A stretch of DNA of 64,000 nucleotides from Alphaproteobacteria bacterium (GTDB lineage Bacteria > Pseudomonadota > Alphaproteobacteria > UBA2966): contig JAGWAU010000009.1 of assembly GCA_021296255.1 (NCBI GenBank), positions 1 through 64,000 on the forward strand, read 5' to 3'. Below are positions 57,839-64,000 of the stretch, piece after piece (position 1 is the stretch's first letter; each line of letters starts with the position of its first letter). The position numbers were made by a program, and so were the translations under genes. Below the pieces are notes generated by a model. That model worked only from the letters and a program-made list of their open reading frames with translations, made no database searches and was not told where the DNA came from.

Positions 57839-59269
57839 CTACAGAAGACGTCCCTGTTTGTCGTCCAAGCCAGACTTCGCCGTCGGCCTGCCGTGTCCGG
57901 AAGTCCCGCCGGAACCGGTCGCTCCGTCCGCCCTGGCTCCCACATGGCCGTCCACGAACTCGATGTCAAGCACCATGCCCGGCATCACCGCCGCCACACG
58001 GGAGAGAACCGTGTCGTCGCTCCGGACCACGGCGTACCCCCGATCGAGGACGTTATGGTAGCCGAGGCTGTCCAACAGCCGGCCGAGGGAGTCCCAACGG
58101 GTCCGCCGGTCCGCGACATGTCGGGACGCCTCGCGCGCCAATTCCCTGGTCAGGCGATCCAGGTTGGATCGGGCCTCCGCGGCCAGCCGTTTCACGTGGC
58201 GTGCGTCAAGGCGGCGGCGGGCCTCCATCAGCGACTGGCGCACGTCTTCGCGACGCTGACGCCAACCCCGCGTCAGACGTTCCACGGAGTCATCGAAGCG
58301 CTGGACGGCGAACTGCAGAACGTCCTTCGGACTTCGCAGACCCCGGTGCAGCCCTTCCAGATACACCCGATGTTCCCGGAACATCCGATGGACGGCACGG
58401 CGGAGGCGTGCCTGCCGATCCTGGACGGAGTCCAGCAACTCCGCGCGCACGGGCACCGCCATCTCGGCCGCTGCCGTCGGCGTCGGCGCGCGCACGTCCG
58501 AGGCAAAATCGATCAGCGTGGTGTCGGTTTCGTGGCCGACGGCCGAGATCAGGGGAATGCCGCTGTCCGCCGTGGCCCGGACCACGATTTCCTCGTTGAA
58601 GGCCCATAGATCTTCGATGCTGCCGCCGCCGCGCGCCACGATCAAAACATCGGGCCGTGGGAGGGGACCATCCTCCGGCGTGTCGTTGAAACCGCGGATC
58701 GCCGCCGCGACCTGTTCCGCCGCGCCCTCGCCCTGGACCAGGACGGGCCACACCAAAACGTGTCGCGGAAAGCGGTCCCGAAGGCGATGGAGAATATCCC
58801 GGATGACGGCACCCGAAGGTGACGTGACCACGCCGATGACATCGGGCAGGAACGGCAGGGGACGCTTGCGGTCGCCGTCGAACAGCCCTTCCGCCGTGAG
58901 CTTTTTGCGCCGTTCCTCGAGCAGCTTGAGAAGCGCGCCTTCGCCGGCAAGCTCGATGCTGTCGATGACGATCTGATACTTCGACCGCGCCGCGTAGGTC
59001 GTGACTCGGCCGGTCGCGACGATCTCGAGACCGTCCTCGGGCTCGATCGACAGCGATCGAGCCGTACCCCGCCAGCATACTGCGTCTATGACCGCATTCT
59101 GGTCCTTGAGATTCATGTAGAGATGGCCGGACGCCGCGCGCTTGAAGCCCGACACCTCGCCACGCACGCGCACCCGGTCGAAGGTGTCTTCCACCGTTCG
59201 CTTCAGCGCGGCGGAGACCTCGCTGACCGTGTATTCGGGGATGTTGTGGAGACTTGTCTGTTCGCTCAT
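57839..59269 (-). CDS. xseA: Exodeoxyribonuclease VII large subunit
   Basis: 476 residues from the ATG at 59269 (59299 would add ten). An N-terminal OB fold ('[19 protein letters not shown]') precedes the catalytic domain '[18 protein letters not shown]' and '[17 protein letters not shown]', then a coiled-coil C-terminus. With XseB it degrades single-stranded DNA. xseB is not in the window. Confidence 0.95.
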   Translation of the reverse strand: MSEQTSLHNIPEYTVSEVSAALKRTVEDTFDRVRVRGEVSGFKRAASGHLYMNLKDQNAVIDAVCWRGTARSLSIEPEDGLEIVATGRVTTYAARSKYQIVIDSIELAGEGALLKLLEERRKKLTAEGLFDGDRKRPLPFLPDVIGVVTSPSGAVIRDILHRLRDRFPRHVLVWPVLVQGEGAAEQVAAAIRGFNDTPEDGPLPRPDVLIVARGGGSIEDLWAFNEEIVVRATADSGIPLISAVGHETDTTLIDFASDVRAPTPTAAAEMAVPVRAELLDSVQDRQARLRRAVHRMFREHRVYLEGLHRGLRSPKDVLQFAVQRFDDSVERLTRGWRQRREDVRQSLMEARRRLDARHVKRLAAEARSNLDRLTRELAREASRHVADRRTRWDSLGRLLDSLGYHNVLDRGYAVVRSDDTVLSRVAAVMPGMVLDIEFVDGHVGARADGATGSGGTSGHGRPTAKSGLDDKQGRLL

Positions 59270-59421
59270 CGACGGGATTTCAGTCCGGAACGGATGCAAT
59301 GCACGGGATCACCGGCCACGCGTTGTCTTCCATGATCCCTATGATACAAGGAGTGGCAACGGCGCGGAACGCCGTGCCTGGAGCGTATCCTCTTGGGAAC
59401 CCGCGCGCGGAGATTCATGGA

Positions 59422-60696
59422 TTGAATGTACTCGTCGTCGGTTCGGGCGGTCGCGAGCACGCGCTGTGCTGGTGTATCGGTGCGTCGCCCCTGGTCGATA
59501 CGCTTTATTGCGCCCCCGGAAACGGGGGAATCGGGGAGATCGCGAACCGGATCGATATCGGGCCGACCGACATCGACGGCCTGCTCGGGTTCTGCCGGAG
59601 CGAAACGGTCGACTATGTGATCGTCGGTCCCGAGCAGCCCCTCGTCGACGGGCTGGTCGACCGGCTGACCGAGGCCGGCATCAAAGCATTCGGACCCCGC
59701 GCGAGCGCCTCGGCCATCGAGGGTTCCAAGGGATTCACCAAGGACCTGTGCGCCAAGTACGGCATCCCGACCGCCGTCTTCGGGCGATTTTCGGAAGCCG
59801 AGCCCGCCAAGGCTTACATCGCGGCGAACGACGCCCCGATCGTGGTCAAGGCGGACGGACTGGCCGCGGGCAAAGGCGTCACGGTGGCACGGTCGGAAGC
59901 AGAGGCGATGGCCGCGGTGGACGAGGCCCTCGGGGGGCGCTTCGACGGCGCCGGGCATGAAATCGTCATCGAGGAATTTCTCGATGGCGAGGAGGCGAGC
60001 TTCTTCGCGCTTGTCGACGGCAGGTCCGCCCTGCCCTTGGCCTCGGCGCAAGATCACAAGGCGGTGGGCGACGGCGATACCGGTCCCAACACGGGCGGCA
60101 TGGGTGCCTACTCCCCCGCGCCCGTCGTGACGCCGGAGATGCACGACAAGATCATGACGCGCATCATCGAACCGACCGTGTCCGCCATGGCCGCGGAAGG
60201 CCGCCCCTACACGGGATTGCTCTACGCGGGCGTCATGATCGTGGACGGCGAGCCCCTGCTCCTCGAATACAACGCCCGCTTCGGCGACCCGGAATGCCAG
60301 GTGCTGATGCCGCGCCTCAAGTCCGATCTGTTCCCCGCGCTGCTGGCCGCGACGGACGGGGTGCTCGACCAGGTCGACCTGCGATGGCGGGACGACGTCG
60401 CCCTCACCGTCGTTCTGGCGACGCAGGGATATCCGGGTGATTACGAGAAGGGAAGCGAGATCCGGAACGTGAAGTCGGCCGAGGAACTGCCTGACGTCAC
60501 GATTTTCCATGCCGGCACCGAAACACGGAACGGGGCCCTGGTCGCGACGGGCGGGCGGGTCCTCAACGTAACGGCGCTGGGCAAGAGCGTCGCGGAGGCA
60601 CAGGCTCGCGCATACGAAGCGGTCGACGTGATCGACTGGCCGCAAGGGTTCTGCCGGCGCGATATCGGGTGGCGCGCGATGACCCGCGGGGTCTAG
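59422..60696 (+). CDS. purD: Phosphoribosylamine-glycine ligase
   Basis: 424 residues from a TTG at 59422, where '[16 protein letters not shown]' begins as in all PurD proteins. The ATP-grasp region has '[18 protein letters not shown]' and '[15 protein letters not shown]', and the metal site '[12 protein letters not shown]'. It makes glycinamide ribonucleotide in purine synthesis. xseA is divergent; the common purD/xseA pairing supports the assignment. Confidence 0.96.
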   Translation: MNVLVVGSGGREHALCWCIGASPLVDTLYCAPGNGGIGEIANRIDIGPTDIDGLLGFCRSETVDYVIVGPEQPLVDGLVDRLTEAGIKAFGPRASASAIEGSKGFTKDLCAKYGIPTAVFGRFSEAEPAKAYIAANDAPIVVKADGLAAGKGVTVARSEAEAMAAVDEALGGRFDGAGHEIVIEEFLDGEEASFFALVDGRSALPLASAQDHKAVGDGDTGPNTGGMGAYSPAPVVTPEMHDKIMTRIIEPTVSAMAAEGRPYTGLLYAGVMIVDGEPLLLEYNARFGDPECQVLMPRLKSDLFPALLAATDGVLDQVDLRWRDDVALTVVLATQGYPGDYEKGSEIRNVKSAEELPDVTIFHAGTETRNGALVATGGRVLNVTALGKSVAEAQARAYEAVDVIDWPQGFCRRDIGWRAMTRGV

Positions 60697-60702
60697 ACCC
60701 CG

Positions 60703-61782
60703 ATGCCGACGCGAACGGAGCTCTTTTCGGGTACGGAGAACGTACGGGACGGCTACGAATTCGACGTCGCCGGCCTCGAGCGCTTCATGGCGGAGAACGT
60801 CGCCGGGTTCGCGGGACCGGTATCGGTCCGTCAATTCAAGGGCGGTCAATCCAATCCGACGTACCGGATCGACACGAGCGCCGGCTCCTACACCTTGAGA
60901 CGCAAGCCTCCGGGGAAACTCCTGCCCTCCGCCCACGCAGTGGATCGGGAGTACACGGTGATTTCCGCTTTGCATGGGACGGGCGTGCCCGTTCCCGAGA
61001 CCTACGCTCTCTGCGAGGACGAGGCCGTGATCGGCACGCCGTTCTACGTCATGGAGTTCGTCGAGGGGCGCGTCTTTTGGGAGCCCCGGCTGCCGGGCAT
61101 GGAACCCGCCGAGCGCGGCGCCGTCTACGACGCCATGAACGCGGTGATCGCGCGGCTTCACGCCGTGGACTTCGAGGACGTGGGGCTTTCGGAATTCGGC
61201 CGTCCCGGCGGCTTCGTCGGGCGTCAGATCCGGCGCTGGTCGCGACAGTACCTGGAAAGCGGGGAAGAACCGATCGAGGAACTGAACCGTCTTTGCGAGT
61301 GGCTGCCCGAAAACCTTCCCGATCGCGACGAGACGACCGTCGTGCACGGCGACTACCGCATCGACAACATGATCTTCCACGCCACGGAGCCCCGGGTGGT
61401 GGCGGTGCTCGATTGGGAACTCTCGACTCTCGGCGACCCGATCGGCGACTTCGCCTACCACGTCATGCAGTGGCGCCTGCCCCAGCACGTCTTCCGCGGA
61501 TTGCGCGGGATCGACTTTGACGCGCTCGGGATACCCACGGAAGAGCGGTATGTCGCCGCATATTGTGAACGGACGGGACGCGACGAGATCCCGCATTGGG
61601 ACTACTACATGGCGTACTGCATGTTCCGGCTGTCGGCGATCCTGCACGGCATCCTGGTGCGTGTGCGCCGTAGAACGGCTGCCAGCGCGCACGGCGCCGA
61701 AATGGGCGGCCTGGCCCGTCCTATCGCCGAGCTTGCCTGGGAGCAGGTCGAGACGATCGAAGGCCGCGGGCGGGAGATTTAA
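60703..61782 (+). CDS. APH-type phosphotransferase related to the ACAD10/11 kinase domain
   Basis: 359 residues. 'QFKGGQSNPTYRI' is the nucleotide loop, 'TVVHGDYRIDNMIFH' the catalytic loop and 'AVLDWELSTLGDPIGDFAYH' the metal loop. This subgroup matches the kinase half of animal ACAD10/ACAD11, which phosphorylates 4-hydroxyacyl-CoA. An acyl-CoA dehydrogenase of the matching type faces it at 62167. It starts 6 bases after purD. Confidence 0.88.
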   Translation: MPTRTELFSGTENVRDGYEFDVAGLERFMAENVAGFAGPVSVRQFKGGQSNPTYRIDTSAGSYTLRRKPPGKLLPSAHAVDREYTVISALHGTGVPVPETYALCEDEAVIGTPFYVMEFVEGRVFWEPRLPGMEPAERGAVYDAMNAVIARLHAVDFEDVGLSEFGRPGGFVGRQIRRWSRQYLESGEEPIEELNRLCEWLPENLPDRDETTVVHGDYRIDNMIFHATEPRVVAVLDWELSTLGDPIGDFAYHVMQWRLPQHVFRGLRGIDFDALGIPTEERYVAAYCERTGRDEIPHWDYYMAYCMFRLSAILHGILVRVRRRTAASAHGAEMGGLARPIAELAWEQVETIEGRGREI

Positions 61783-61893
61783 CTGCCTGTATCGGTGGTT
61801 CCCGTCGCTCCCGGCGACGGACCTCCGGATCCGTCCGCGATTGACTTTCGTTCCCCCACGAGGAACTGCATTCGAAACGTTGTTCTACATTGT

Positions 61894-61933
61894 GGGACAA
61901 AGCGAGACTAAGCGGGACTAAGCGAGACGACGG
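61894..61933. repeat. Four 10-bp tandem units (G(A/G)GACTAAGC)
   Basis: The units GGGACAAAGC, GAGACTAAGC, GGGACTAAGC and GAGACGACGG lie end to end; the middle two differ at one base. The period of 10 equals that of the array at 15096-15135. Confidence 0.75.
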
Positions 61934-62069
61934 GTGATTCGGACAAGGTTGAACCCCGAGCCGTCACGCGCCTTGCGGTCTTGCCAGCCATAGCTTCAAA
62001 TAAGAACGAAACAGGAACATTACACGCTCTTCGGCATCGCTATAAACCCCTTTCTCCGACCGCACCGAC

Positions 62070-62110
62070 TACCCATGTCTCCGGTCAGAACCGTTACCCA
62101 TGTTCCCGGT
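62070..62110. repeat. Direct repeat TACCCATG(T)(C/T)(T/C)CCGGT, two copies
   Basis: Copies at 62070-62085 and 62095-62110, 14 of 16 identical and 25 bases apart. Short spaced repeats of this kind occur at the ends of some insertion sequences; no transposase gene is near. Confidence 0.6.
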
Positions 62111-62166
62111 TGCTCAGGGTGGGGGGTGTTTGAATGGGGGGTGCCCGGTCGAACTTGAAATGCGGG

Positions 62167-63381
62167 CTAGTTGTATTGCCGCAGTTCGAGGCGGGCGACC
62201 TGGTCGGTGTGCACCTCGTCGGGACCGTCGGCAAGCCGCAGGGTCCGCGCCCAGGAGTAGGACCACGCCATGTGGAAGTCGTCCGACACCCCGCCGCCGC
62301 CGTGGATTTGAATGGCGCGGTCGATCACCCGGCAGGCCATCTGTGGCGCCACCACCTTGATCATGCCGATGTCCTTGCGGGCTTCCTTGGAACCGACGGT
62401 ATCCATGCGCCACGCCGCGTGAAGCGTGAGCAGACGGGCCTGGTCGATCTCCATGCGCGATTGCGCGATCTGCTGCTTGACCACGCCCTGCTCGGCGATC
62501 GGCTTGCCGAACGCGACCCGCTCGCGGGCGCGGCGGCAGGCGGCCTCGAGCGCCCGCTCGGCTTGGCCGATGGTTCGCATGCAATGGTGGATGCGGCCCG
62601 GGCCCAGGCGGCCCTGCGCTATCTCGAACCCGCGGCCTTCGCCGAGCAGCATGTTCGACGCGGGAACCCGAACGTCGGTGAGCCGGACCTCGCAATGACC
62701 GTGCGGCGCGTCGTCGTAGCCGAATACGCTCAACGGACGGACGACTTCGACGCCCGGCGTGTTCATGGGCACGATGATGATGGCGTGTTGCTTGTGACGT
62801 TCGGCGTCCAGGTTCGACTTGCCCATGACCAGCAGCAACTTGCAGCGCGGATCGCCGACCCCGCTGATCCACCACTTGTGGCCGTTGATCACGTAGTCGT
62901 CTCCGTCGCGGAGGATGGTGGTCTGGAGATTCGTCGGATCGGACGACGCGACGGCCGGCTCGGTCATGGCGATGGCCGAGCGGATCTCGCCTTCGAGCAG
63001 GGGGATCGCCCATTCCCGCTTCTGCTCTTCCGTGCCGAACCGCAGCAGGGTTTCCATGTTCCCGGTGTCGGGCGCGGAGCAGTTGAAAGCTTCGGGCGCA
63101 ATGTGGGAGCGGCCCATGACTTCGCACAGCGGCGCATACTCGAGGATCGTCAGCTCGGTGCCGTAGCCTTCATAGGCGATGTCCGCAGGCAGCCAAAGGT
63201 TCCAAAGTCCTTCCGCGCGGGCCTTGTCCTTGATCTCCTCGATGATGGGAGCCGGTTCCCAACGGTCTCCCTTCGCCACCTGCTCGTGGAAAACGCTTTC
63301 GTTGGGATAGATGTGCGCTTCCATGAAGGTGAGAAGACGCTCCTTGATCTCCCGGGTCCGCGGAGAGAGTTCGAAATCCAT
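62167..63381 (-). CDS. Acyl-CoA dehydrogenase (ACAD11-like)
   Basis: 404 residues. '[19 protein letters not shown]' is the FAD/substrate region, '[17 protein letters not shown]' and '[16 protein letters not shown]'-type sequence ('[18 protein letters not shown]') match the ACAD10/11 branch, and '[22 protein letters not shown]' is read here in two parts ([23 protein letters not shown]). It oxidises or rearranges acyl-CoAs. It converges with the APH kinase gene. Confidence 0.92.
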   Translation of the reverse strand: MDFELSPRTREIKERLLTFMEAHIYPNESVFHEQVAKGDRWEPAPIIEEIKDKARAEGLWNLWLPADIAYEGYGTELTILEYAPLCEVMGRSHIAPEAFNCSAPDTGNMETLLRFGTEEQKREWAIPLLEGEIRSAIAMTEPAVASSDPTNLQTTILRDGDDYVINGHKWWISGVGDPRCKLLLVMGKSNLDAERHKQHAIIIVPMNTPGVEVVRPLSVFGYDDAPHGHCEVRLTDVRVPASNMLLGEGRGFEIAQGRLGPGRIHHCMRTIGQAERALEAACRRARERVAFGKPIAEQGVVKQQIAQSRMEIDQARLLTLHAAWRMDTVGSKEARKDIGMIKVVAPQMACRVIDRAIQIHGGGGVSDDFHMAWSYSWARTLRLADGPDEVHTDQVARLELRQYN

Positions 63382-63447
63382 GTGTCCCGCCCGTCGTCGA
63401 GTGTGAGGAATAGGTGCCGGAAGTATGCCCCGGCGTATCCGCCGAAT

Positions 63448-63906
63448 TTAGCGTCTGTCCCGGAAAAAGTCGCGCAGCAGCTCCGCGGCGCGCGACTCGT
63501 TCATGCCGCCGTAGACTTCCGGAACGTGATGGCAGGTCCGCTGGGCGAAGATCCGCGGACCGTGCTCGACGCCACCGCCCTTTTCGTCCGGCGTCCCGAA
63601 GTAGAGCCGGCGGATCCGGGCGAAAGAGATGGCCTGGGCACACATGGGGCATGGCTCCAGCGTAACATACATATCCAACCCCTCGAGACGTTCGCTGCCG
63701 ACGGCGCGACAGGCCTCCCGAACGGCCAGCAGCTCGGCGTGGGCGGTGGGGTCCCGGCGTTCGATGACCCGGTTGCCGTCCGCCGCGATCACTCGCCGTT
63801 CAACCGGATCGACGATAACGGCGCCGACCGGGACTTCCCGGCGCGCCGCGGCGCGTTCCGCTTCGCTCAAGGCGAGAAGCATGAATCCGGCTTGACCTTC
63901 CGACAC
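63448..63906 (-). CDS. tadA: tRNA-specific adenosine deaminase
   Basis: 152 residues from a GTG at 63906; ATG 63882 is possible. Zinc ligands are H56 (with E58 in 'TAHAELLA') and C86/C89 in 'LEPCPMCAQA'. TadA converts A34 to inosine in tRNA-Arg(ACG). The length and the motif 'GEHGPRIF'-like tail ('VEHGPRIFAQ') fit. Separate from the acyl-CoA dehydrogenase unit by 66 bases. Confidence 0.93.
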   Translation of the reverse strand: MSEGQAGFMLLALSEAERAAARREVPVGAVIVDPVERRVIAADGNRVIERRDPTAHAELLAVREACRAVGSERLEGLDMYVTLEPCPMCAQAISFARIRRLYFGTPDEKGGGVEHGPRIFAQRTCHHVPEVYGGMNESRAAELLRDFFRDRR

Positions 63907-64000
63907 GATTCGAACCCAGGTGCAATGCCCGTACGCGCGATGCAGTCCGACGCGACGGTGAACGAGACCTGGAATATCACATTGTCGCCGGACGCTCCCC

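Larger units (their letters stand above)
61783..62166. other. Intergenic region with short direct repeats, possible insertion-sequence scar
   Basis: No gene is supported. A GC hairpin CCGTCGC/GCGACGG lies near 61802-61820, without a T run. The rest holds a 10-bp array (61894-61933) and a 16-bp direct repeat (62070-62110). Confidence 0.5.

Noticed and set aside
59266-61692. Long minus-strand open frame opposite purD and the APH gene
   Set aside because: Shadow of two recognised genes; no motif of its own.
63905-63945. tRNA-like GATTCGAACCC
   Set aside because: It resembles a T-arm read from the other strand, but no acceptor, D or anticodon arm can be folded around it.

Overview
The window looks like a piece of an alphaproteobacterial chromosome, most likely Rhodospirillales-like. 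It is G+C rich, carries the split b/b' form of the ATP synthase stator, an aa3 cytochrome c oxidase operon with ctaB, ctaG and surf1, a complete late lipid A block, a LexA box of the alphaproteobacterial GAAC-N7-GAAC type, and pairings usual for that group (thrC with an M16 peptidase and an acetyltransferase; yqgE opposite a DsbD-type protein and a peroxiredoxin). This assignment is an inference from gene content and sequence style; no rRNA or other phylogenetic marker was analysed. No rRNA gene, tRNA gene or CRISPR array was seen.

Region by region. 1-4.4 kb: the 3' part of a phytanoyl-CoA dioxygenase gene, small unknown genes, a PmtA-like methyltransferase, an orphan membrane-anchored protein framed by 41-bp direct repeats, and a DsbA-type thiol oxidoreductase. 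4.4-10.4 kb: smc, which needs a +1 frame change near 6378 to read through, then a strong sigma70-type promoter and the F0 ATP synthase operon (atpI, atpB, atpE, b', b). 10.4-15 kb: glycine cleavage genes gcvH and gcvP behind a tandem glycine riboswitch and its promoter (no gcvT here), then a putative lipoprotein and a double-CDGSH iron-sulfur protein. 15-23.7 kb: ispH-thrB-rnhA, a VOC protein, peroxiredoxin, a DsbD-type domain protein, yqgE, and a thrC-M16 peptidase-acetyltransferase operon.

23.7-34 kb is the accessory zone, full of broken genes. A nirK 5' fragment is fused tail-to-tail to a broken pRiA4b ORF-3-like gene. Next come hicBA with a palindromic operator, a LexA box between a small conserved-looking gene and a truncated SRAP gene, a TRAP binding-protein gene without its permease, a pdxA2 / PEP-mutase-family / hydroxyacyl-CoA dehydrogenase cassette, a very short tyrosine recombinase, a possible 45-residue secreted peptide, a PQQ sugar dehydrogenase and a thermonuclease fragment.

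34-64 kb returns to core functions: M32 carboxypeptidase and the cytochrome oxidase operon (with a 40-codon gene that is easily missed), tldD, gshA-rsmE, ubiA, ubiD, pmbA-cysQ, then msbA - DUF374 acyltransferase - waaA - lpxK - lpxL for lipid A completion and export. After these come an M23 peptidase, a DUF2093 gene, xseA, purD, and an APH-type kinase facing an acyl-CoA dehydrogenase (the two halves of animal ACAD10/11), and finally tadA. The APH and acyl-CoA dehydrogenase genes are separated by an intergenic stretch with two kinds of short direct repeat.
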